Part shown: in pieces, positions 1 to 7,394 of the stretch
How the letters are laid out: each line of letters starts with the position of its first letter
Numbering within the stretch: position 1 is the first letter of the stretch
Origin: Microbacterium sp. AK009
GTDB lineage: Bacteria > Actinomycetota > Actinomycetes > Actinomycetales > Microbacteriaceae
Assembly: GCF_013410955.1 (NCBI RefSeq)
Contig: NZ_JACCCG010000004.1
Coordinates: 427,670 to 491,669, forward strand
Direction: 5' to 3'
DNA length: 64,000 nucleotides
Notes under the pieces: model-generated
Told to the model about the DNA's origin: nothing
The model's input: only the letters and a program-made list of their open reading frames with translations
The model's database searches: none
Program-made: the position numbers and the translations under genes

Positions 1-57
1 TTCCACACGCTGTGGTCGGGCGACCGCTCCGAGATCACGGCCGAGGACACGCACTGA
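1..57 (+). CDS. 3' end of an unidentified gene
   Basis: An open frame enters from the left edge and ends with TGA at 55-57. The 18 visible residues (ending SEITAEDTH) are too few to name a family. It lies 14 bases upstream of the next gene on the same strand, and the putative promoter of that gene overlaps the base just after this stop. Confidence 0.55.
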   Translation, partial: FHTLWSGDRSEITAEDTH

Positions 58-59
58 TC

Positions 60-65
60 TAGGGT
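60..65 (+). promoter_or_regulatory. -10 box, leaderless start of the 72-1064 gene
   Basis: TAGGGT lies six bases before the ATG at 72. This is the distance at which transcription would begin on the start codon. The GGAGG between box and ATG touches the ATG and is too close to act as a normal ribosome binding site. Confidence 0.5.
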
Positions 66-71
66 CGGAGG

Positions 72-1064
72 ATGACGCGACGCATCCTCTTCCTCGGCGG
101 TACCGGAACGATCAGCGCGGCGTGCGTGCGCCGCGCGGTGGCGCGCGGGGACGAGGTCACCGTCGTCAATCGGGGCACAGGGCGGCGCGACCTTCCCCCG
201 GAGGTGCGAACCCTTCGGGCGGACCTGCGCGACCCCGAGGCGGTCCGGGCGGCGATCGGGCCTGAAGAGTTCGACGTCGTTCTGCAGTTCCTGGCGTTCA
301 CACCCGAGCACGTCCAGGCCGATCTGGACCTGTTCGAAGGACGCGCCGGCCAGTACGTGTTCGTGAGCTCTGCATCGGCCTACCAGAAGCCGCCGATGCG
401 CCTTCCAGTGACCGAGTCCACGCCTCTGCGCAATCCCTTCTGGCAGTACTCCCGCGACAAGATCGGCTGCGAGGACCTGCTCGTGGCCGCCTACCGCGAG
501 CGCGGCTTCCCGGCCACGATCGTGCGTCCGTCCCACACATACGACGAGCAGCTCCTCCCGACCCTGGGGGGATGGACCGACATCGCACGAATGCGGACGG
601 GTCGCCCCGTCATCGTCCAAGGCGACGGGACGAGTCTGTGGACCATCACGCACAGCGACGATGTCGCGGTCGCGATCACAGGCCTCGCGGGCCACCCCGA
701 TGCGCTCGGTGAGGCGTTCACCGTGACGGGCGACCACGCACCCAGCTGGAACCGGATCTACGGCTGGCTGGCCGACGCGGCAGGCGTCCCTTCGCCCGAC
801 CTCGTCCACGTGGCATCCGAGACGATCGCCGCCTTCGCCCCCGACCTCGGCCCGACGCTCCTCGGCGACAAGGCGCACTCGATGGTCTTCGACAACGCCA
901 AGGTGACCGCTCTGGTGCCGGAGTTCGAAACGACGATCACCTTCGACGAGGGCGCCCGGCAGATCGTCGCCTTCTACGACGCCCATCCCGACCGTCGACA
1001 GGTCGACGCGGACCGCGATGCGCTGTTCGATCGCATCGCGGCCCACGCACGACAGGCGGGATGA
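72..1064 (+). CDS. NAD-dependent epimerase/dehydratase family protein
   Basis: This 330-residue protein belongs to the extended short-chain dehydrogenase superfamily. The N-terminus has the Rossmann dinucleotide motif GGTGTIS at about residues 9-15, and YSRDK at about residue 126 supplies the catalytic Tyr and Lys (YxxxK). These features support a soluble NAD(P)-dependent enzyme acting on a nucleotide sugar or related carbonyl/hydroxyl substrate; the substrate cannot be read from sequence. The closest general resemblance is to reductase-like epimerases often annotated as NAD-dependent epimerase. The ATG at 72 fits the leaderless promoter. It is followed after 70 bases by the response regulator gene, which has its own control region. 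Confidence 0.85.
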   Translation: MTRRILFLGGTGTISAACVRRAVARGDEVTVVNRGTGRRDLPPEVRTLRADLRDPEAVRAAIGPEEFDVVLQFLAFTPEHVQADLDLFEGRAGQYVFVSSASAYQKPPMRLPVTESTPLRNPFWQYSRDKIGCEDLLVAAYRERGFPATIVRPSHTYDEQLLPTLGGWTDIARMRTGRPVIVQGDGTSLWTITHSDDVAVAITGLAGHPDALGEAFTVTGDHAPSWNRIYGWLADAAGVPSPDLVHVASETIAAFAPDLGPTLLGDKAHSMVFDNAKVTALVPEFETTITFDEGARQIVAFYDAHPDRRQVDADRDALFDRIAAHARQAG

Positions 1065-1084
1065 GCGCCGACTCTCAGCCGGCG

Positions 1085-1112
1085 CATAGCGGACGCCATA
1101 GGAAATCCATAG
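1085..1112 (+). promoter_or_regulatory. Three CATAG direct repeats upstream of the response regulator gene
   Basis: CATAG occurs at 1085-1089, 1097-1101 and 1108-1112, spaced 12 and 11 bases, so all lie on about the same helix face. OmpR/PhoB-type regulators bind head-to-tail repeats with about 11-base spacing. The repeats lie 23-50 bases before the ATG at 1135, where the -35 region of a leaderless promoter would be, and the matching -10 (CACACT, 1122-1127, seven bases before ATG) is weak. Autoactivation by the regulator is the likely reading; binding is inferred. Confidence 0.45.
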
Positions 1113-1134
1113 CTGAGCCCGCACACTGGGGACC

Positions 1135-1866
1135 ATGACGACCCTCGCACCCTCCGCACTTCGCCGCCCCGACGGGCAGGCGCTCCGCCTCCTCGTCGTG
1201 GACGACGAGCAGATGCTCACCGACCTGCTGTCGATGGCGCTGCGGATGGAGGGCTGGGAGGTGAAGACGGCGTCCTCGGGCTTCGAGGCGCTCCAGGCGG
1301 TCCGCGACTTCCGCCCGGACGCCATGGTGCTCGACATCATGATGCCCGACCTCGACGGGATGTCGGTGCTGCAGCGCCTGCGCGCCTCCGGCGACGACGT
1401 GCCCGTGCTCTTCCTCACCGCGAAGGACGCGGTCTCCGACCGCGTGGCGGGCCTGACCGCCGGTGGAGACGACTACGTCACCAAGCCCTTCAGCCTCGAG
1501 GAGGTCGTCGCGAGACTTCGCGGCCTCATGCGCCGCGCGGGGACGGCCCAGACCGCCGAAGCCGAGCCCATCCTCCGCGTCGGCGACCTGACTCTGAATG
1601 AGGACAGCCACGAGGTCCAGCGCGCCGGCGTGGAGATCGAGCTGACCGCCACGGAGTTCGAACTGCTGCGCTTCCTCATGCGCAACCAGCGCCGCGTGGT
1701 GTCCAAGGCCCAGATCCTCGATCGGGTGTGGAATTACGACTTCGGCGGGCGCTCCAGCGTGGTCGAGCTGTACATCTCCTACCTCCGCAAGAAGATCGAC
1801 CAGGGCCGAGAGCCCCTGATCCACACCGTTCGCGGCGTCGGGTACATGATCAAGGCCTCCCAGTGA
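1135..1866 (+). CDS. Response regulator, OmpR/PhoB family
   Basis: A 243-residue two-domain regulator. The receiver domain (about residues 17-130) has the acidic pair D23/D24, the phospho-acceptor Asp67 within VLDIMMPD, and the switch Lys in TKPF. A winged-helix DNA-binding domain (about 145-240) carries the typical ELLRFLM and YISYLRKKID signatures. It is followed by its sensor kinase with a GTGA overlap, so the pair is co-translated. Three CATAG repeats upstream suggest autoregulation. The input signal is unknown; the convergent flavin operon is the nearest candidate target. Confidence 0.93.
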   Translation: MTTLAPSALRRPDGQALRLLVVDDEQMLTDLLSMALRMEGWEVKTASSGFEALQAVRDFRPDAMVLDIMMPDLDGMSVLQRLRASGDDVPVLFLTAKDAVSDRVAGLTAGGDDYVTKPFSLEEVVARLRGLMRRAGTAQTAEAEPILRVGDLTLNEDSHEVQRAGVEIELTATEFELLRFLMRNQRRVVSKAQILDRVWNYDFGGRSSVVELYISYLRKKIDQGREPLIHTVRGVGYMIKASQ

Positions 1867-3341
1867 GGCGAGCCCGCCATCCGTGGACGCTCCAGCGACG
1901 ACTGATCGTCACGATCGCCGCGATCGTCTCGCTCATCCTCATCCTCGTGGGTGTCGCCACCTCCGCCATCCTCGGATCGGTGCTGGAGCGGAGCCTGGAC
2001 AGCCAGGTGGAGGCGACGGCGAATCGGGCGGCGACCTGGATCCGGCCGCTGATCGGCAGCGGCGCCACCGCCGCTGACATCCTGGGGGAACAGGCCCCGC
2101 AGCCGGGTTTCCTGCTCGTGGTGGGCGACCCCGTGACCGGGGAGACCACCGCGGCGGCCACCGACGACCGCGGACGCGTGGTCGAACTCAGCGACGCGCA
2201 GATCACCGAGCTGGTGAAGCGGCTCGACACCGCCGGCCCGGCGGTGACGGCCCTGGACGGTGTGGGGACCTACCGTCTGGCGAACGTCCCCGCCTCCCCC
2301 GCGATCGTCGTCGTCGGGATCTCGCGCACCGCCGTGGCGGCCACCATCGGCGAGATGCTCCTGACGATCGCGCTTCTCACCCTCGGCGGGTTGCTGCTCC
2401 TGGCCGTCGCGACAGCCTGGACGGTACGGGCGGGCCTCGCCCCCCTCCGCTCCGTCGCCGAGACCGCCCGGCGGGTCGCGGCGCTCCCCCTCGACCAGGG
2501 CGAGGTCTCGATCCGCGATCGCGTCCCGGATGCCGAGGCCGACCCGCGGACCGAGATCGGGCAGGTCGGGCAGGCGCTGAACACCCTTCTGGACCATGTG
2601 TCGACCTCGCTCACCGCACGGCAGCGGAACGAGGAGCGGATGCGCTCGTTCGTCGCCGACGCCAGCCATGAGCTGCGCACCCCTCTGGCCTCGATCCGCG
2701 GCTACTCGGAGCTGTCACTGCGCGCTCTGGAGCGCGGCCACGACGGCGGAGCCCTCGACACCGCCGAGGCGTCCCTCGAGCGCATTCAGAGCCAGTCGCT
2801 GCGGATGACCTCGCTGGTGGAGGACCTGCTCCTCCTCGCCCGGCTCGACGAGGGTCAGGAGCTGGTCTACGGCGCGGTCGATCTGTCGCAGCTGGCCGTC
2901 GAGGCCCTCGGCGACGCCCAGGCGGCGGGGCCGGATCACCACTGGGTCGCCGACGTCGGCGAAGATCCCGTCGTCGTCGCCGGCGATGCGCGGCGCCTGC
3001 ACCAGGTCATGGCCAATCTCCTGGGCAACGCGCGGATCCACACCCCGGCCGGCACCACCGTCCGCGTCTCGGTCGAGCGCGAGGGGTCGGACGCTGTGGT
3101 CCGGGTTCACGACGACGGCCCCGGCATCGACCCGGCGATCGCCGACGAGCTGTTCGAGCGGTTCTCCCGCGCCGACCGATCGCGGGCACGCAACACCGGC
3201 GGCACCGGCCTCGGTCTGTCGATCGCCCGGGCGATCGTGATGGCCCACACCGGCACCCTGACCGTCACGAGCACGCCCGGGGACACGACGTTCGAGATGC
3301 GCCTGCCGGCCCGCCCCGAGGACCCCGCCGAGGGTCAGTAG
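1863..3341 (+). CDS. Sensor histidine kinase, HAMP type
   Basis: A 492-residue membrane kinase, partner of the regulator just upstream. The chosen start is the GTG at 1863, which overlaps the regulator stop as GTGA; an earlier in-frame ATG at 1728 would bury 46 residues inside the regulator gene and is unlikely. Transmembrane segments lie at about residues 14-38 and 157-180, enclosing an extracytoplasmic sensor region of about 115 residues. A HAMP linker, the HisKA motif SHELRTP with phospho-acceptor His269, and the ATPase boxes (NLLGNARIHTP, DDGPGID, GGTGLGLS) follow. The architecture resembles MprB-like actinobacterial kinases. Its last seven bases overlap the end of the convergent membrane reductase gene. 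Confidence 0.92.
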   Translation: MRRARHPWTLQRRLIVTIAAIVSLILILVGVATSAILGSVLERSLDSQVEATANRAATWIRPLIGSGATAADILGEQAPQPGFLLVVGDPVTGETTAAATDDRGRVVELSDAQITELVKRLDTAGPAVTALDGVGTYRLANVPASPAIVVVGISRTAVAATIGEMLLTIALLTLGGLLLLAVATAWTVRAGLAPLRSVAETARRVAALPLDQGEVSIRDRVPDAEADPRTEIGQVGQALNTLLDHVSTSLTARQRNEERMRSFVADASHELRTPLASIRGYSELSLRALERGHDGGALDTAEASLERIQSQSLRMTSLVEDLLLLARLDEGQELVYGAVDLSQLAVEALGDAQAAGPDHHWVADVGEDPVVVAGDARRLHQVMANLLGNARIHTPAGTTVRVSVEREGSDAVVRVHDDGPGIDPAIADELFERFSRADRSRARNTGGTGLGLSIARAIVMAHTGTLTVTSTPGDTTFEMRLPARPEDPAEGQ

Positions 3342-4906
3342 CCGCTGAAGGCGTCGGTGGTCAGCGACCGTGCCCGGCGCAGCGCCGGGGCGAGTTCGGC
3401 GATCAGGCCCGCCGGCCCTGAGATGAACGCGTGCCGGGCGGAGACGTCGGGAACGACACCCAGCAGCCCGTCGGCGTCGAGCCGAACGCCGCGGGCCCAG
3501 CGCCAGTGCGGCGGGAGGTCGGCGGGTGCCCCACGGGTGAAGACGATGACCGGCACCCCCGACGCGGCGATCTCGTCGCGGTAGGCCAGCTCCGCGGCAT
3601 CCGAAGCGACGTAGACGAGCACGATGTCGCGGTCCTCGTCGGCCAGACGGTGGTGCCGCAGCTGCGAGACGAACGGGGTGATCCCGATGCCGGCGGCGAT
3701 CAGAAGCACCGGCACCGCCGTGCTCGAGGGCAGGAGGAAGTCGCCCCACACGCCGGTGACCCGCACCTCGGCACCGGCGGGCGTCTCGGCCAGAGCGCGT
3801 TTGAAGCTCGACGGCGCGCCCGCCGCGGGCTCCCGGTAGGCGATCTTCAGTTCCGGGAGATCCTCGGGCGCCGACGCGATGCTGAACTCCCGGCGCGTGC
3901 CTCGTCCGTCGGCGCGTCGGTGCGGCACCTCGAGCTCGAGGTACTGCCCCGGCGCGAAGGACAGCGGCCCGGAGACGGAGAAGGTGAGCTCGCGCACGGT
4001 GGGCGTCACGTGCGTGCGCTCGGCCAGTCGGAGTCGATGGGCGGCCCGCACGGCGAGCAGGAAGGCGAGGATGTTGCCCAGGAGAAGGGCTCGCTCCTGC
4101 CCGAGACTGAACGCCCCGATGACGATCGGCCACCCCGCCAGCGCACCGACGACGAGCGCGACCAGCAGCTGCTGCCACCTCCTCGGCGGAAGGGTGAGGG
4201 GCTCGGAGAGCATGAAGGCACCGAGGAACAGGAACGGCGAGGAGAACAGCACCTGCGGAAGGATGTCGCCGAGCGCCACCGGCACACCCAGCGCCGCATA
4301 CTGCGAGAAGACGCGTACGAGGGCGACGCCCACGGCGACGATGAGGAAGAGGGCGGCGATGCGGAGCTTCTCCGCCCGCCACAGCACGATGACCCCGAGG
4401 ATGATCACGGGCGCGGCGAGCACCGGGCTTCCGACCCACCAGGCTGAGGCGCCGAGCGCGGGCACCCAGACGGCGAGAAGAGTGAGGGCCGACGCGCCCG
4501 TGGCCGCGGGGTTGAGGATATGCCGCCCCCGCCACACGAGGACGTACTTCGACAGCGCCGCGATGGCGCCCGCGAGCGCGGCTCCGAGAAGAAGGAGAGG
4601 GTCGGATGAGGGGGCGAGAACGAAGAGCAGGATGCCCGCGGTGATCACCGATGACTCCCACCGCCGCGGGAGGCGGAGGGTGCGCTGGGCGACAAGGTCG
4701 ACGATTCCGCACGCGGCGACGAGCACGGCCAGGGTGAGCAGGATGTCGAGCGGACTCTGCGCGAGTGCGCCGAATGCGGCCAGCGCCACCGAGATCGCCG
4801 TCAGCGCCGCGAGCGCGAGCAGCATGACGCGATACATCGAGAACCGGCCGAGAAGAGCGAAGACCCGGACGGTGACCGCGCGGAGGCCGACGGTCAACGC
4901 GTTCAC
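3335..4906 (-). CDS. NqrB/RnfD-like membrane domain fused to ferredoxin reductase-like domain
   Basis: A 523-residue protein. About residues 1-290 form roughly ten membrane helices with NqrB/RnfD family landmarks: a Lys-Tyr pair followed by GRHILNPAATG, and LSEPLTLPP near the end. About residues 295-523 are a flavoprotein reductase domain with the FAD motif RREFSIAS, the nucleotide motif AAGIGITPF and an aromatic C-terminus (AFSGY). The inferred role is to take electrons from NAD(P)H in the cytosol and pass them through the membrane. No SGAT flavinylation motif is visible in the membrane part, unlike true RnfD/NqrB. The GTG start at 4906 overlaps the apbE stop (GTGA). The electron acceptor is unknown. 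Confidence 0.82.
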   Translation of the reverse strand: MNALTVGLRAVTVRVFALLGRFSMYRVMLLALAALTAISVALAAFGALAQSPLDILLTLAVLVAACGIVDLVAQRTLRLPRRWESSVITAGILLFVLAPSSDPLLLLGAALAGAIAALSKYVLVWRGRHILNPAATGASALTLLAVWVPALGASAWWVGSPVLAAPVIILGVIVLWRAEKLRIAALFLIVAVGVALVRVFSQYAALGVPVALGDILPQVLFSSPFLFLGAFMLSEPLTLPPRRWQQLLVALVVGALAGWPIVIGAFSLGQERALLLGNILAFLLAVRAAHRLRLAERTHVTPTVRELTFSVSGPLSFAPGQYLELEVPHRRADGRGTRREFSIASAPEDLPELKIAYREPAAGAPSSFKRALAETPAGAEVRVTGVWGDFLLPSSTAVPVLLIAAGIGITPFVSQLRHHRLADEDRDIVLVYVASDAAELAYRDEIAASGVPVIVFTRGAPADLPPHWRWARGVRLDADGLLGVVPDVSARHAFISGPAGLIAELAPALRRARSLTTDAFSGY

Positions 4907-5805
4907 GATGCCACCGTATCCGCCCGTCGGAACAGCTGGGCGGGGTTGCCCGGCGACCACTCCACCCGGCCGTCGGTGGTCATCCGGACCCACTCCGCGC
5001 CCCACCGGTGAGCGATCTCCGGACCGCCGTCGAAGAACAGCGCGGTGGCGACCGCATCCGCTGTCATGGCGTCGGACGCGAAGGCCCATGACGCGGCGAT
5101 CGTCCGCACCGGATCCCCGGTGCGGGCATCCAGGACGTGGTGCAGCCCCTCGCCCCACCGCCGCCGGTTGGTCGCCGAGGCGCAGACCGCCCCGGACGAC
5201 GCGGTCACCACGCCGATCGCGCGTGTCGTGTCGAACGGGTGCTCGAGGGCGATCCGCAGCTCGGTCCCGCTCACGCGGAGATCCCCGGAGGCGTCGACGA
5301 GGAGCGGCCCCGTCACACGCTCGGAGAGAAGGCCGTGCACGATGTCGACGAGGCGGCCCTTTCCGAGGGCGCCGACGTCGATCGTCGCCGGTCCGGACAG
5401 GCTCAGGGCATCGTGGCTCCACGCCAGGACGTCGCGCCAGGGGGGCGCGGACCGGGCCCCCCGGTCGGTCAGGGACATCCTCTCGTCGTAGCCCCGACGG
5501 GCCAGGACTCCGCCGATGAGGGGACTGACCGCGCCGTGGGTGGCATCGGCGATCTCGGTCAGGCGCGAGAGCAGCAGGTCGGTGTCCTCGGGCGGGACCA
5601 CCTCTCCCCCGCGCCGGGCCAGACCCGTGACCACGGAGTCGTCGCGGAACCTCGACCACGCGCGGTCGAAGGCGTCGACCGCGTCGGCCACCGCCGCGCG
5701 GTCATCTGCGCGCAACGGCCCGGTGGTGCCCACCTCCCAGCCCGTGCCGATCGCCTCGAAACGCCAGATCTCGAAAAGCGCGCGGCCCGCGCTCGGCCGG
5801 GGCAT
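4903..5805 (-). CDS. apbE: FAD:protein FMN transferase (ApbE family)
   Basis: A 300-residue enzyme of the family that transfers FMN from FAD onto a Thr or Ser of a target protein. The C-terminal half has the expected landmarks: HHVLDARTGDPV and SDAMTADAVATAL, the latter including the Asp/Thr cation-binding region. Some ApbE proteins are exported lipoproteins; this one has no visible signal peptide, so its side of the membrane is uncertain. It sits one base after the FMN-binding lipoprotein gene, its obvious substrate, and overlaps the downstream membrane reductase gene, forming one operon. Confidence 0.9.
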   Translation of the reverse strand: MPRPSAGRALFEIWRFEAIGTGWEVGTTGPLRADDRAAVADAVDAFDRAWSRFRDDSVVTGLARRGGEVVPPEDTDLLLSRLTEIADATHGAVSPLIGGVLARRGYDERMSLTDRGARSAPPWRDVLAWSHDALSLSGPATIDVGALGKGRLVDIVHGLLSERVTGPLLVDASGDLRVSGTELRIALEHPFDTTRAIGVVTASSGAVCASATNRRRWGEGLHHVLDARTGDPVRTIAASWAFASDAMTADAVATALFFDGGPEIAHRWGAEWVRMTTDGRVEWSPGNPAQLFRRADTVAS

Positions 5806-5806
5806 C

Positions 5807-6265
5807 TCAGGCGGCCGCTTCGGCCTTGATCTCCTCGACCGCCGCGTTGAATCCGCCGCTGGTCAGCGACGATCCCGCCACCCGGTCGACGGACAGATCG
5901 TCGATGTTTTGACCGACGACCTCGTCGGCGATCCCGCCGATGAACTGCGACTGGTACCGCTCCGACTCCGGTCGCTGCGGGTCGCCGGTCACCTCGACGT
6001 CGGTGACGATGTCGTCCTCCAGCGTCAGGGTGACCGCGATCTGCTCGACGGACTCGGGGGTGTTGTAGGTGCCCTCGGCGGTGTAGGTGCCGTCGCGGTA
6101 CGGCCCACCGGTCGCTGCGGCGCCCGCATCGGTGTCCGCTCCGGCGTCCTGGGTTCCGGCGTCCACGGCTCCGGTGGAGCATCCGGCCAGGAGAAGCGCT
6201 CCGAGCACACCGGCGCCGGCGGCACCGACGCGGACAGGACGGGGGGCGAGGCTGAGACGGATCAC
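5807..6265 (-). CDS. FMN-binding domain lipoprotein, predicted flavinylated
   Basis: A 152-residue secreted lipoprotein. The signal peptide ends in the lipobox LLAGC with Cys29 as lipid anchor, followed by a low-complexity linker to about residue 54 and an FMN_bind domain (about 55-150). The flavinylation site is DRVAGSS (127-133), aligning with the family pattern DxxSGAT/S; the predicted FMN acceptor is Ser133 rather than the commoner Thr, and the preceding Ser-Gly-Ala is Ala-Gly-Ser. It probably carries electrons outside the membrane, received from the downstream NqrB/RnfD-like reductase. GTG start with GGAGG five bases upstream. A 14-codon frame ends on its start codon. Confidence 0.85.
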   Translation of the reverse strand: MIRLSLAPRPVRVGAAGAGVLGALLLAGCSTGAVDAGTQDAGADTDAGAAATGGPYRDGTYTAEGTYNTPESVEQIAVTLTLEDDIVTDVEVTGDPQRPESERYQSQFIGGIADEVVGQNIDDLSVDRVAGSSLTSGGFNAAVEEIKAEAAA

Positions 6266-6306
6266 TGTTCCTCCAGGGGGAAGGGTCGACTACCGTCATC
6301 CTGCAC
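6262..6306 (-). CDS. Possible 14-residue leader peptide upstream of the FMN-binding lipoprotein
   Basis: GTG at 6306-6304 opens a short frame (VQDDGSRPFPLEEQ) whose TGA overlaps the lipoprotein start as GTGA. It lies five bases after a TAGGGT box (6312-6317), close to the leaderless geometry of other genes here, and it contains the lipoprotein ribosome binding site. It may couple translation of the operon. No homology can be claimed for so short a frame. Confidence 0.35.
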   Translation of the reverse strand: MQDDGSRPFPLEEQ

Positions 6307-6311
6307 CGGGC

Positions 6312-6317
6312 ACCCTA
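6312..6317 (-). promoter_or_regulatory. -10 box of the flavin-electron-transfer operon
   Basis: TAGGGT read on the minus strand, 46 bases before the lipoprotein GTG and five before the leader-peptide GTG. It lies inside CCATAGGG, which resembles the CATAG repeats upstream of the response regulator gene. Confidence 0.4.
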
Positions 6318-6359
6318 TGGACCGGCTCTGAGTGGGCGCAGACGCAGCAAAGAGTCAGT

Positions 6360-7394
6360 TCACGCGGCGCCGTCGAACATGCTGGTCACGGAACCGTCTT
6401 CGAAGACCTCTCGGATCGCGCGGGCGAGGAGCGGGGCGATGGGGAGGATGGTGAGCCCAGGGAAGCGCTTTTCATCCGGCACCGGCACGGTATCGGTGAC
6501 GACGACCTCGTCGATGGACTCGCTGCGCAGGCGCTGGGCGGCCGGGTCGCTGAAGATCGCGTGGGTCGCGGCGACGATGACTCGTTCCGCGCCGCTGGCC
6601 TTGAGCGCCTCGGCGGCTTTGACGATGGTGCCGCCGGTGTCGATCATGTCGTCGACGAGGAGGCACACGCGCCCCTTCACCTCACCGACGATCTCGTTGA
6701 CGGTGACCTGGTTCGCCACGTTCGGATCGCGGCGCTTGTGGATGATGGCCAGCGGCGCCCCCAGACTGTCCGACCACGTGTCGGCGACCCGCACGCGGCC
6801 GGTATCGGGTGAGACGACGGTCAGCTTGGCGCGGTCTGCGGCGCTGAGAGTGTCGCGGAAGTACTCCAGCAGCACCGGCTTGGCGAAGAGGTGATCCACC
6901 GGACCGTCGAAGAAGCCCTGAATCTGCGCGGCGTGCAGATCCACGCTCATGACACGATCGGCGCCCGCGGTGCGGAGCAGATCGGCGACGAGGCGTGCGC
7001 TGATCGGTTCGCGCCCACGACCCTTCTTGTCCTGCCGGCTGTAGGGGTAGTACGGCGCGACGACGGTGATGCGCTTCGCCGACGCCCGCTTGGCCGCGTC
7101 GAGCATGATGAGCGTCTCCATCAGCCACTCGTTGACCGGCGGGCCGAAGCTCTGCACCAGGAAGAAGTCGCAGCCGCGGATCGACACCTCGAAGCGCGTC
7201 AGGATCTCGCCGGAGGCGAAGGTGCGGTACTCGGTGGGCACCAGCTGGGTACCCAGGCCCGCCGCGACCTCGGCGGCCAGGGCCTGGTGCGAGCGACCGG
7301 CGGCGACGACGAGCCGCTTCTTGGTCTTGGCGACGATGCCGGGGGCGATGTCGTTGTCGCGGTCGAGATCAACTGTCTTCGTTTTGCGAGCCAT
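6360..7394 (-). CDS. prs: Ribose-phosphate pyrophosphokinase
   Basis: A 344-residue PRPP synthase, making 5-phosphoribosyl diphosphate from ribose 5-phosphate and ATP for nucleotide, His and Trp synthesis. Family marks are VDLHAAQIQGFFDGPVDHL, the KRRDPN catalytic-loop region and the PRPP-binding loop LLVDDMIDTGGTI. The start is the ATG at 7394 (MARKTK); the frame stays open further upstream, but that part lies inside glmU. It overlaps the end of glmU by 26 bases, so the two genes are co-transcribed and probably translationally coupled. The N-terminal extension of about 20 residues before the conserved domain is typical for relatives in this order. Confidence 0.95.
   Translation of the reverse strand: MARKTKTVDLDRDNDIAPGIVAKTKKRLVVAAGRSHQALAAEVAAGLGTQLVPTEYRTFASGEILTRFEVSIRGCDFFLVQSFGPPVNEWLMETLIMLDAAKRASAKRITVVAPYYPYSRQDKKGRGREPISARLVADLLRTAGADRVMSVDLHAAQIQGFFDGPVDHLFAKPVLLEYFRDTLSAADRAKLTVVSPDTGRVRVADTWSDSLGAPLAIIHKRRDPNVANQVTVNEIVGEVKGRVCLLVDDMIDTGGTIVKAAEALKASGAERVIVAATHAIFSDPAAQRLRSESIDEVVVTDTVPVPDEKRFPGLTILPIAPLLARAIREVFEDGSVTSMFDGAA

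Noticed and set aside
1728..1862. Upstream ATG for the histidine kinase
   Set aside because: It would lie inside the response regulator gene; GTG 1863 gives a GTGA overlap and a protein starting right before the first membrane helix.
2715..4712. 665-codon minus-strand frame across the kinase and reductase genes
   Set aside because: Arg/Pro-rich shadow of two well-supported genes.
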